Of a stretch of DNA of 64,000 nt, positions 22,371 through 34,859 are shown in pieces (the stretch's first letter is position 1; each line of letters opens with the position of its first letter). The notes beneath the pieces are model-generated. The model saw only the letters and a list, made by a program, of their open reading frames with translations. It was not told the origin of the DNA and made no database searches. The stretch is from Leptobrachium leishanense (taxonomy: Eukaryota; Chordata; Amphibia; Anura; Megophryidae). The position numbers were made by a program, and so were the translations under genes. The stretch is from NCBI GenBank assembly GCA_009667805.1, contig CM019063.1:55722881-55786880 (forward strand). Reading direction: 5' to 3'.

Positions 22371-23249
22371 AACATTGAAAATTATGGTGGAATAAAGCCT
22401 AGCGTCTGCATTAATTAAAAGGTGACCAGTTCCATTTTTTTTCGTTTTAGACCTTTTGGTTCAGTTTTTTTACATTTTAGATAATTTTGTTCTTTTTCTT
22501 TCATGTCAGATCATTTGGTTCCGGTTTTTTCCTTTCAGTTAATTTCGTTACGAAATTTATTTTGTTTTTGATTGTTTTGTTCCGTTTTTTTCAGCATTTC
22601 GTATCATTTGCATTCCGTTTTATTTAGTTTAGGTCCCATAATGAAATTATTTCGTTTGTGCTGAAACTTGGATTCGGGATTTTGTAATTTCGGGCAGCCG
22701 AAAATGCTCAAGTTTGTACGAAATTCAATTTGGAACTAAACGAATTGCACATCCCTATCAGTTTCTGCTTTTTTTTTATTAGGGTAACATTTTTTAATTA
22801 ATTAATTTAATTTTAGTTAATCTGAACAGATCTGATTATAATCGGATCTGTCCATTTATATTGAGATCAGCTTGGGTCAATTCAGAATTTTTTTATTTTG
22901 TGCGTGATGTGGAATTTGGATCAATCTGAATTACCTACAGTTCGGCCAAATTCTGAATCAGTTCGATCTGAATCGCACGTGTGTAATTATGAGACTCAAT
23001 CTTGTAAAGATCATGGGAGTTGTAGTTTGTGATATGTTTCAAGAGTCTCCCGAGGGCAAAATGTTCTGGATTTTAAAAGTGAAGACCAGGAGCCTTCTTG
23101 TACCAAACGTACAATGGGATGTATCTCTTTATAGTTTTAAAGTGGTCAGGATGTGAGACATGCCCCACCCCAGCTGTCCCAATCAGGCAGAAAACGCTGG
23201 GTGAAGTGGAGGATTTTTGAATTTCTCTGATCAATCGTTCTGCACAAAA
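22371..23249. repeat. hAT-like repeat, right part, then unclassified DNA
   Basis: 22371-22759 is T-rich and ends with a TIR-like acgaattgcacatcccta, matching the end type of 57567-58123. 22758-22795 resembles one unit of the telomere-like repeat. After that I see only a tgggagttgtagttt word (23008) of a common vertebrate repeat. Confidence 0.5.
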
Positions 23250-24267
23250 AAAAAAGTTTTTATCCCTTTCACTGCTGAGTGCTGAGCCATTTCACCGCTG
23301 TGCGCTGAGCCAATTTTTACCACTTTTGCTCATGTTTAAACGCGATTTGAAGCCATGGGAAATGTTTTGTCACCAACGAGTGGGAAATGTTTGACCAACA
23401 ATGAGTGGGAAATGGTTGACCAACACACAGAACAGGGTATACCTGAAATAGGCCAGACGGTATACCAGGATGTATTCTAACACAAGCCCAAATCAATCAG
23501 TGTTAGAGTGGTCAGGGATAGCCAAAACGCTACACAAGGGGTATCTATCATATAAGCCAAAATCAATCAGTGTTAGAGTGGTCAAGGAATAGCCAAGGAC
23601 TGGTACACGGGGGTGGTTCTCATACAAGCCAGGTAACAACGGAGACTGAAAAATCAACCAAGTAGTGAATCGCCAGGAGACACTCAGCACTGAGGGAAGC
23701 AAACTCCACGACAGGGCGATGAGCCGGATCACGCTGTCTGTATTTAAACCCGGCGGGCGCACATCGTCATGCTGCCCCCACCTTCTGACCAGCCTGTGAC
23801 TGAGCTCCGACGGTCGGCACAACTCCTGGCACCCAGCTTGTTGTTGGCGCCGCCGGGTGCCGGGGCCCCCTCTGAGCCCCAGACGTGACAGATACGCTCA
23901 TACACACCGCACATTACTGTGAGTTTATTGCTGTGGAACTGTGTTATGTCCTTTTTTTTGTTTTGGAAGGGGGCAAAAAGCTGTTACGGGTTGAGGAAGT
24001 TTACGGGGGGACCCCATCGTGAGGTTCAGTAAGGGGCCCCATCATTTCTGATGGCTGCCCTGTATGCATCCGGTACAAGGGTCAGTGCACCCAAATATTG
24101 GGCCTTTGGTGCCAGCTAGTGCCTTCACACCGTAACCCCTCTGAGGTATTGTGGAAGAGTGCAGGGTTGGACCCTGCGATCAAATATTGAAATGATAAGC
24201 ACCTGTCACATTCAAGTGCAGAAAAATTGTGTCGTAGTCGGTGGTGCACGACACCGAGAATCTAACA
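23250..24267. repeat. Degenerate repeats incl. a 65-bp direct duplication
   Basis: 23256-23345 matches the TTAA-type repeat start at 5996. caaatcaatcagtgttagag followed by tggtca occurs at 23489 and 23561. A single reversed unit of the 57-bp tandem repeat is at 23890-23945. No gene was seen. Confidence 0.45.
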
Positions 24268-24830
24268 GGGTTATTCAAAGAGATCCGAATTGCTAGAGAA
24301 AGGTAACCGAACAGTGAAATTCAGCGTTCGGCTACCTTTCCTGGCCATTCGGCTATCCAGAGAGCAGGCAATTCACCAAATGTTGGCGAATTGCCTGCAC
24401 ATACGGTGCCTGTTCGGTGCCTGTTCGAGAGCAGTGATATCCCCATAGAGAAGCAATGCTTAGTCTATTCAGAGAACAAAAACCAGCAGTGAAAAGTTGC
24501 AGAAATGCCCTGCCATTCGGTGGCTTCATTCGGCAGGTTTATTCAGGCGAATCCCATAGGCTTCAATTTTAAAAATATTCCCATTTTAATTCAGTATCTA
24601 ATAAACCGTTTATTATTATATTCTGCAGTAAAAAGTCTCTTTATTTTTAGATTTTTTAGGAACTTTTAATCATTTTTTTGCAAATTGTTTTATCATTTTT
24701 TTTTTTTAAATAGTTTTTTAACTTTTCTGTAACAGTCCTTTTTATTATCATTCATTCATTGGATGTTATGTGTAAATTCCAGACATTTTCGTTCAGAAGT
24801 TTTTTGCAAACAGTGTTTACTAACGGTGGA
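24268..24830. mobile_element. Truncated copy of the CAGGGTTATTCAGAG TIR element
   Basis: Starts cagggttattcaaagaga and follows 4346-4860 closely (attcagcgttcggctac, cataggcttcaattttaaaa). The right TIR is missing. Confidence 0.7.
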
Positions 24831-25274
24831 ACTTTGCGCGAACATCGCAAAAAGTTCGAAGCTCACCAAACCTTTGAACGGCCGATGTTCGAATCGAACT
24901 CATGTTCGTATCGAACCGGCAGCCCATCCCTAGTGCTGGTAATAGTTGATGCTCTGGATGCATTATCAAGATTAAATCACGATAATATTTCCCTATATAA
25001 TACCTTATTTGAGTACTTTGCAATACTAATTAACCCCTTAAGGTTCTTTCCATCCTGTCTCCATGCATTATGAGTTAGGTTTTTGTTAGTGTGTTGTGAT
25101 TTTATCTCTCTTGTACAATTTTTTAGACTCATGATTTATAAATAGTATATTGTTCCCTGGCACTACTTTTTATGTGGATTGCTTTGATTCACATGTTTTA
25201 TGTTTGTTCTATCCATCCTGGAACACTGGAAGAGATTGAACCTTCATGTGAACGTCTATACATTTACGTAGAAT
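24831..25274. other. No recognised feature
   Basis: Intron sequence. The last eight bases (cgtagaat) are the likely target duplication of the hAT-like element that follows. Confidence 0.35.
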
Positions 25275-25339
25275 CAGGGCCGGACTAGGAATATAAAGCA
25301 GCCCTGGACATTTTTTTTAAGACCAGCCCTATATTGTGA

Positions 25340-26475
25340 TAAGTGCAAATGAAAAGGATACGTATCAGCGCTCCATAGCAATAACACTCACAATAATGTG
25401 CGGAGTGCATAAGCGTATCACACACCTTCACAGCAATAAAACTCAGTAATGTGCAGTGTGTATGAGTGTATCACAGAGCTCCACAGCAATAAAACTCACA
25501 ATAATGTGCAGTGTGTATGAGCGTATCAGAGCTCCACAGCAATAAAAGTCACAGTATTGTGCAGTGTGTATGTGTTGAATAAACAATGAGCGTATCACAG
25601 AGCACCACGGCATTAAAACTCACAGTAATGTGCAGTGTGTATGAGTGTATCACAAAGCTCCACAGCAATAAAACTCACAATAATGTGCAGTGTGTATGAG
25701 CGTATCAGAGCTCCACAGCAATAAAAGTCACAGTATTGTGCAGTGTGTATGTGTTGAATAAACAATGAGCGTATCACAGAGCACCACGGCATTAAAACTC
25801 ACAGTAATGTGCAGTGTGTATGAGTGTATCACAGAGCTCCACAGCAATAAAACTCACAATAATGTGCAGTGTGTATGAGCGTATCAGAGCTCCACAGCAA
25901 TAAAAGTCACAGTATTGTGCAGTGTGTATGTGTTGAATAAACAATGAGCGTATCACAGAGCACCACGGCATTAAAACTCACAGTAATGTGCAGTGTGTAT
26001 GAGTGTATCACAGAGCACCACGGCATTAAAACTCACAGTAATGTGCAGTGTGTATGAGTGTATCACAGAGCACCACGGAATTAAAACTCACAGTAATGTG
26101 CAGTGTGTATGAGTGTATCACAGAGCTCCACATCAATAAAAAACTCACAGTAATGTGCAGTGTGTATGAGTGTATCACAGAGCACCACGGCATTAAAACT
26201 CACAGTAATGTGCAGTGTGTATGAGTGTATCACAGAGCACCACGGCATTAAAACTCACAGTAATGTGCAGTGTGTATGAGTGTATCACAGAGCTCCACAT
26301 CAATAAAAAACTCACAGTAATGTGCAGTGTGTATGAGTGTATCACAGAGCACCACGGCATTAAAACTCACAGTAATGTGCAGTGTGTATGAGTGTATCAC
26401 AGAGCACCACGGCATTAAAACTCACTGTAATGTGCAGTGTGTATGAGTGTATCACAGAGCCGCACAGCATTATTT
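25340..26475. repeat. 57-bp tandem array
   Basis: About twenty copies of a unit reading cacagtaatgtgcagtgtgt, atgagtgtatcacagagctc, cacagcaataaaactca. A higher-order pattern is visible, for example a variant with gtgttgaataaacaatgagc recurring every third unit at 25570-25950. The same repeat forms arrays at 49655-50965 and, inverted, at 62690-62990. Confidence 0.92.
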
Positions 26476-26479
26476 ACAC

Positions 26480-26765
26480 CCCCAGGCCCCTCTCATTCTT
26501 TTTACTTCCCCCCCAGAAGCCCCTCACATTCTTGCCCCCCCAGACACCCGCCCATCCCATTTTTTTATTACCCCCCCAGCAGGCTCCTCACTTTCTTCTA
26601 CACTCCGCCAGGGCCATCTCATTCTGATGATGCGAGCCCTGGAGGGGGGGGGAGTAGAAGAAAATGAGGGGCTCACAGGGGGGGGTTTAAAAAAATGGGA
26701 TGGGTGGGGGCCTGGGGGGGAGAATAATGTGAGGGACCATCGGGGAGGGGGGGAAGAATGAGAGG
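26480..26765. repeat. Inverted repeat of C and G tracts
   Basis: The left half has ccccccc-rich words (cacattcttgcccccccaga, ccatttttttattacc). The right half has their complements (ggtttaaaaaaatgggatgg, gggggggagaataatgtgag). The turn is near 26625. It abuts the 57-bp array and belongs to the same hAT-like unit. Confidence 0.65.
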
Positions 26766-27061
26766 AGCTGCCACAAAATATAATAGTCACACTTACCATC
26801 TACTGTCGAGATGATGTGTGTGTGACTGGAGTCTCTGCACTCAGTGCTGCTCTGTCCTGGCTCCTCCGACGTGACCGTGCCTGGGAATAAAAGCAGCACA
26901 AAAATAGTTTAATAGCCCGAGAGCCCGCGGGTTGGCGATTTCAGGTACACACCCAAGCAGGAATAAGCACAAACCTAGCTTGTGGCAGACGTTTTCCAAA
27001 GGACAGACCTCAGTGAAGGACACCAAGGTGTGTTTCAAAATAAAACCCATCAAAAAAGACT

Positions 27062-27640
27062 TTAGGGATTATTCACTAAGCCCCAAACATGTCACTGAAT
27101 TGCACCGAAAGGTGAATTTCCCCATACGGTGCAATTTCAGGGCAATTCCTCTATTCACTAAACCGTCACTTTGCCAAATACAGGCGAATTGACAGTGAAA
27201 TGCGGTGCAGTTCGGCGACCTTCGGCGGCAGTGAAATCCCCATAGAAAAGCAATTAACCTATTCAGAGACACCGAACAGCAGCGAAGTGTCAGTGAAATG
27301 CCCTGATTTCGGTGTTTCAGTTCGTCGGGTTGAAACAGGCGAATCCCTTAGGTTTCAATGTAAAATTATAATCGTTATATATTTAATTTTTTTTTTTTTA
27401 AGATTAAGATTTTTTTAAGACCGTTTCTTTTTAGCGAGAAACCTTTGATTTTTTTGTACTTTGCACAGCACCTTTTTGTATTTTTTAGATGATGTTTTTG
27501 TTTCTCAGCTTTTTAAACAGCGTTCGGTTTTTATTCTGTAGCAGACCTTTATTTTATTATTTTTTAAAAGGACCTTTTTTATTATGTAGACACATTTTAG
27601 CACATTTTTACTGGTTTAAACACCTATTAGGTGACTAGGA
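27062..27640. mobile_element. Non-autonomous element (GGGATTATTCACTAAG family), part
   Basis: Starts agggattattcactaagccc and includes gcgaatcccttaggtttcaa. It is homologous in reverse to 55590-56460, which has both ends. The right end is unclear. Confidence 0.55.
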
Positions 27641-28212
27641 GAGTTCTGTTGTGTATTTTTGGGGGGGGGAGTTGACTGTGTTTGTCACTCAAGATTCAGA
27701 AAGCAAGCAGAACTTGTCTTGAAGGCAGTGGCTTCAGCTTCGGGTGGGCGGCTGACTCCTCAGCCTGTTCCTCACGGTCACTCCAGTTCCCAGCCCGTTT
27801 CTCACTCCGACGGAGGCTGCCATGGCTTCCTTCCCACGGGCAGCAGCGGCGCCGGTGCGCTGCGTCAAGGAGGAGGAGTCAGGACCAGAATCCATCGTTC
27901 CTGACTCCTGCTTCTCCTCTACGGATGCTGGGACCAACTCACCACCGCAGCCCACTGCAAAATGGGCGGCCGCTGCAGTGGACTGTGCAAGGGCAGCTCA
28001 CGGGCACTTGTGTCTGTGTGCAGAAACCTTGCCGATCCCTGTACCCAAGCATGCACTGCCAGCCGCCGATTCCTTAATCCTCCGTTACGATGGTCCAACC
28101 TGCTGCTGCAGCGTGCCTCCCAGTCCGATACATATCATGAGACTGGGAACAGCACGCTGCTGTGCGCGATGCACGGTGATATCATCACGCTGGAGGGGGT
28201 GTATCCCTCATG
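27641..28212. other. GC-rich non-coding stretch
   Basis: Short open frames exist in several phases on both strands, but none shows domain-like features or splice context. CpG is frequent. Function unknown. Confidence 0.35.
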
Positions 28213-28424
28213 CACCAATAAATAAAATTCAAAAGTAGGTGCACAGCGCTCACGTGCCTTAAAAAAAAAAAGTCCTTACATACAATGATTTTCAGGGAAC
28301 GTTGGTATTACACGAGTTAAAAGTCCATATAGGTCTAAAAAAGAAGACATTGGTAGACACAATAGTGAAGTCCAATTAATATATACAAGGTGGAAAGCCT
28401 GCCCAGAGGGCAGTCTATTGTGGA

Positions 28425-28990
28425 TATAATGCCCCAGCTCGTGGATATATGCCCCAGCTCGTGGATATATGCCCCAGCTCGTGGATATACTGCCCCAGCA
28501 CGTGGATATATGCCCCAGCACGTGGATATACTGCCCCAGCACGTGGATATATGCCCCAGCACATGGATATACTGCCCCAGCTCATGGATACTGCCCCAGC
28601 ACATGGATATACTGCCCCAGCTCGTGGATATTGCCCCAGCACGTGGATACTGCCCCAGCTCGTGGATATTGCCCCAGCACGTGGATATTGCCCCAGCACG
28701 TGGATACTGCCCCAGCTCGTGGATACTGCCCCAGCACGTGGATACTGCCCCAGCTCGTGGATATTGCCCCAGCACGTGGATACTGCCCCAGCACGTGGAT
28801 ACTGCCCCAGCTCGTGGATACTGCCCCAGCACGTGGATACTGCCCCAGCACGTGGATACTGCCCCAGCTCGTGGATACTGCCCCAGCTCGTGGATACTGC
28901 CCCAGCTCGTGGATACTGCCCCAGCTCGTGGATACTGCCCCAGCACGTGGATACTGCCCCAGCTCATGGATATTTGGCCCCCACCTCTCA
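28425..28990. repeat. 19-bp minisatellite
   Basis: About 28 copies of tgccccagcacgtggatac and the variant tgccccagctcgtggatac, with 20- to 21-bp versions at the left. A mixture of CACGTG and CTCGTG variants alternates without a fixed order. Open frames on both strands come from the repeat. Confidence 0.93.
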
Positions 28991-29143
28991 TGGATATATG
29001 CCCCCCACCTCTCGGATATTTGCCCCCCCACCTCTCATGGCTATATGCCCCCCAGCTCAGAACCCAGACCAGACATAGGGCGGCTGTTCGAATGCTCTAT
29101 CGGCATTCAGACAGCCGCCCCATGAGCTCCGCATACTTACCTT

Positions 29144-29460
29144 CCCGAGCGGCGAAGTGAAAGTTTCCCCGCTTCCGGTCGTTGAAGGACCCAAGCCGCG
29201 GTCACGTGACCGCGGCTTGGGTCCTTCAAAGAGCGGAAGCGAGGGAACTTTCCCTTCACCGCTCGGGGGTTGGATGCGCGCAGCAGCCGGGTAGAGGCTG
29301 CGAGCGCAGCCTCTACCCGGCTGCTGTGTGCATCTTGTAACCGCCGCGGCGAGCGCACAGCCGGCTCGTGCCGCGGCGGTTGCATGCGTGCGCAACCAAC
29401 CGCCGCTGGTTGCGCGCGCATGCGCAGAGTAAGGCTTGGCGACGGACATGCCAAGCCTTA
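29144..29460. repeat. Cluster of GC-rich hairpins
   Basis: Successive inverted repeats: 29144-29267 (centre cacgtg at 29206, inner arm ggacccaagccgcggtcac), 29282-29325 (agcagccgggtagaggctgc with its complement), 29341-29379, 29392-29413 and 29431-29459 (aaggcttggc with its complement). Nearly every base lies in one of the stems. Confidence 0.8.
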
Positions 29461-31689
29461 CTCAATTATATTATAGATATAACAAATTAGAGTAGATGGT
29501 CAAACTCACGCTTTTCAGAGCCTATCCAGGCTCGATGGTGGTGCCTATGGGTGTCTTATATGGTTCACCCACTAGCCCAAAGCGATCCGGCAACTTTTAG
29601 AAGACCAGGATAATGGTGCTAGGACCAGATTCGTCTGTTCCAGGTGAATCCCACGAAGCTGTGCACTGAATGCACCACCCAGGACAGTAGTGTGGTCACC
29701 ATAAAAAACAATCCAATTATATAAAAGGGAGTTTTTATTGGTAATACACAGGAATTGATAGCATATAATCAAATAAAATGGTACCAAACCGCGTTTCACC
29801 CGTGTGCGGGCTTCATCAGTTGGGCAGAATAATATAAAAGCAGAATGCACCATAGGGCAGGCCTCAAAATTTCCGCTCGCCTGCTCGCATTTGGCGAGTG
29901 GAAATTACATGAGGGCAAGTAGGAATGCAGAGGCAGGGCAGGATTAGAGGTTAGGTGGGGCAACTAGTGGCGAGTAACTCTTAAGGCCTGGCTAGTAGCT
30001 TGGGACTTGATATTTTGAGCCCTGCCATAGGGGATCATATTTTATACCTTATTGTCCAATTAAAATTCAACCACGCCAGCATCCATGTATTTCCAGGCGT
30101 GTCTGTGTTGCGTGTGTACAAATGACCTCATCGCGTCCCCTCCCTTGTCTTCCGTTATACAGAGAGGATCACATCCACGTTCTAATGTGGAATGCATCAA
30201 TCGCCGCCGCCTTCAACATATCGCGGACATCCGGAGAAAGTGATGGCGATCACTACCGTGTTCCAGCATAGGATGGGTCGATCGCCTCCTTATTAAACAT
30301 ATCATGTCTATTAATCATGTCAAGACAATTCATAGTGACCTACATATCAATATATCTTAGCGGGGAGATAAACCCCTTCCTATATGGCTACAATGCAATC
30401 TAAAACTGACATAAAACATCATAACATAAGGCAGACAAAAGTTACATAATAAACAAGGCCTCATACAGACTTCTATAAAAATATAACAATACAAAATAAA
30501 TGAATAAGCATGATATCCATACATATTCGACCATACAACAGGCCAATAAGCTCGCTTCATAAAAAATAAATGGATTCAAAAATTATAAATATTAAACCCA
30601 CATATGGATTAGAGGAAAAAAGTGTATAGTATTTTTGTCTGCCATATGTTATGATGTTTTGAATATTTGTCCGTTTTAGATTGCATTGTAGCCATATAGG
30701 AAGGGGTTTATCTCCCCCGCTAAGATATATTGATATGTAGGTCACTATGAATTGTCTTGACATGATTAATAGACATGATATGTTTAATAAGGAGGCGATC
30801 GACCCATCCTATGCAGGAACGCGTTAGTGATCTCTTTCACTTTCTCCGGATGTCCGCGATATGTTGAAGGCGGCGGCGATTGACGCATTCCACATTAGAA
30901 CGTGGATGTGATCCTCTCTGTATAACGGAAGACAAGGGAGGGGACGCGATGAGGTCATTTGTACACACGCAACACAGGCAAGCCTGGAAATACATGGATG
31001 CTGGCGTGGTCGAATTTTAATTGGACAATAAGGTATAAAATATGATCCCCTATGGGGCATTCTGCTTTTATATTATTCTGCCCAACTGATGAAGCCCGCA
31101 CACGGGTGAAACGCGGTTTGGTACCATTTTATTTGATTATATGCTATCAATTCCTGTATATTACCAATAAAAACTTCCTTTTATATAATTGGGTTGGTTT
31201 TTATGGTGACCACACTACTGTCCTGGGTGGTGCATTCAGTGCACAGCTTCGTGGGATTCACCTGGAACAGACAAATCTGATCCAAGCACCATTATCCTGG
31301 TCTTCTAAAAGTTGCCGGATCGCTTTGGGCTAGTGGGTGAGCCATATAAGACACCCATAGGCACCACCATTGAGCCTGGATAGGCTCTGAAAAGCGTGAG
31401 TTTGACCATCTACTCTAATTTTTTACATATATATTAATTGGACTTCACTATTGTGTCTACCAATGTCTTCTTTTTTAGACCTATATGGACTTTTAACACT
31501 GTACATCGAATTTGTGTAATACCAACGTTCCCTGAAAATCATTGTATGTAAGGACTTTTTTTCTTTCAAGGCACGTGAGCGCTGGGCACCTACTTTTGAA
31601 TTTTATTAAGTAAACTACTTTACTTTCTATAACGGCCCAAAAATGGAGCAGCGTACCGGGATTCCTCCCGTTAGGCCAGGCCGGCCCTG

Positions 31690-31916
31690 TGTAGAACTGA
31701 TCTGAAGTCTGCGAAGTAGGTGTTCTTGGATCGAGAGGACCGAGATATGTAGTGGGTGTTTTTGGTATCTGTTGGGAACGTTTTATAAACTAGTCACCAT
31801 GAGGTCACAGAAATGAGCAGGCTTTTGCAATAAGTACAATCGCTCCTTCACATCGCCTCACATTTTCACACATGAAAATTATATTAAAACGGAACCATAA
31901 CTGTTAAGTTACATAC
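31690..31916. other. il7r: il7r intron flank, no recognised feature
   Basis: Short intronic sequence downstream of the D2b exon; nothing recognised. Confidence 0.3.
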
Positions 31917-32073
31917 ATCTCTTGTTGGTTTTAAAAATGGCCGTACTAGTCCAGGGACTTGCTGTTCCATCGAAGTGGTTTGTTGGCTTTGCTCTGACTT
32001 TTGCTTCATATTTTGTGTCAGGTTCCAGCATCGTTTCTGGAATCAGGACTTCATCATCAGTAGTACTTATACA
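31917..32073 (-). CDS. il7r: il7r D2b exon (second half of FnIII domain 2)
   Basis: A 157-nt exon, acceptor ccaatttag and donor gtatgtaact, phase 0 in and 1 out. It encodes CISTTDDEVLIPETMLEPDT followed by KYEAKVRAKPTNHFDG and TASPWTSTAIFKTNKR. L-E-P-x-T-x-Y-x-A-x-V-R is the F-strand region of the membrane-proximal fibronectin type III domain of class I cytokine receptors. ASPWT stands where WSXWS is expected, so the first Trp and the last Ser are replaced. The split last codon joins in frame to the transmembrane exon. It is 34/52 identical to the upstream exon at 56632-56788. Confidence 0.9.
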
Positions 32074-32434
32074 CTAAATTGGAGTAAACATAGTTAAACA
32101 CAAACATAAAAACTCAGTCGTAACAATAATCTTCGCAAAAAAAATCAGCCATGGTAAAGAGACCATTTTTGTTTTCTTTACTTTGAAATATCTTGTGTTA
32201 CTATTGTGATCTGTGCCAGAAGCTTCCATACAATATATATATATATACTCATACTGTGAGAGAGTCGTACTCTGGGACCCATATAAAAAAACATGTAGCC
32301 GTAAATAGATGCAACACAATTTGTTGTTTTATTATTTTTATGGGTCCCAGAGTACTTCTATCATGGTATATAAATTTTTTTGCACCAGACATATTAAAAA
32401 TTTGCTGAAGGAGAGTGCTGGATTATGTAAAATA

Positions 32435-34046
<1,612 letters not shown>

Positions 34047-34468
34047 TATATATATATATATCACGAGTATAGTATAGTATAGACAAGCTTTCAAATGTAA
34101 CGTTAGTCCAATAAAAATGGTATCACTATGTACTGCTATACTCATGATTTTGGCATCTGGACTAACACGGCCTATCCAATATATATGTAATATCTTCATA
34201 TGACCGATGCAGAGACAGGTGGTGGATTAATTACTTATTCTCTTTATTCGCTGGTACAGACACAGCACTCCCACTCAGGAAACTGACAACAACAAGCCCC
34301 AGGACATACTTGAAAACGAGAGAAATCTCAATGTATCCTTCCTGGTAAAATCCTTTATAAATAAATAAACAACCCCTGACCCGGAAACATATTTACATTA
34401 ACAGAAAACAGGTAACACAAACAACTATGCCCTCTAGTGGTAGATAAGTATAACAGTTATCTACTACA

Positions 34469-34500
<32 letters not shown>
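34047..34500. repeat. AT microsatellites and a LINE 3' end fragment
   Basis: 34295-34370 is gacatacttgaaaacgagag, aatctcaatgtatccttcct, aaaatcctttataaataaat, the LINE 3' end. (AT)n tracts lie at 34047-34062 and 34470-34510. Confidence 0.65.
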
Positions 34501-34516
<16 letters not shown>

Positions 34517-34859
34517 CAATCCATTGGCGGAACCGCACTCGAGGACTTGGTATGGTAAAACAACAAAGTTTATTATAGTTACATTAAAATAACCGACGTT
34601 TTGGCCCAAATAAGGGCCTTTTTCAAGGTAAAAGAACACAATGTAACCTATTACTTTTATACTGTAGTAATTAACGGGACTTACCAAATCTGTGCCGCGT
34701 TGCCTTTGATCACGCCCACCTAGGCACCTTTTTTTAGACGCCGGCCTCCCCAGGGAGGGAGTACCTCTAACAACTACGAGGATCCAAACCAGAGGCTTTA
34801 CCAACGCAAACGCTGCCGAACAAGGACACGACGAGGACAGAAAGGCAAAATTCGGCAAC

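Larger units (their letters stand above)
28213..31615. mobile_element. Penelope-like element palindrome, second example
   Basis: The outer arms 28213-28395 and 31430-31610 are inverted copies (aaaattcaaaagtaggtgca with its complement; tggtagacacaatagtgaag with its complement). The inner arms 29480-30365 and 30550-31425 are also inverted. The left side holds an extra 1.1 kb (minisatellite and hairpins). Each inner arm carries a hammerhead-like CTGATGA...GAAAC core (31086-31112, and inverted at 29793-29819). No long open frame remains. Confidence 0.72.
25275..31689. mobile_element. hAT-like non-autonomous element with nested insertions
   Basis: The left end cagggccgg and right end ccggccctg are inverted, and flanking octamers cgtagaat and tgtagaac match at 6 of 8. 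CAGGGCCGG-type ends with 8-bp duplications are characteristic of hAT transposons. The interior consists of a 57-bp array, a C/G-tract inverted repeat, a palindromic TIR element, and a Penelope-like palindrome carrying a minisatellite. No transposase is seen. Confidence 0.6.

Noticed and set aside
26382..26899. Proline-rich frames over 26.4-26.9 kb
   Set aside because: They follow from C and G homopolymer tracts of an inverted repeat.
28335..29160. Long overlapping open frames on both strands over 28.4-29.1 kb
   Set aside because: They are products of the 19-bp minisatellite and have no start context or non-repeat domain.
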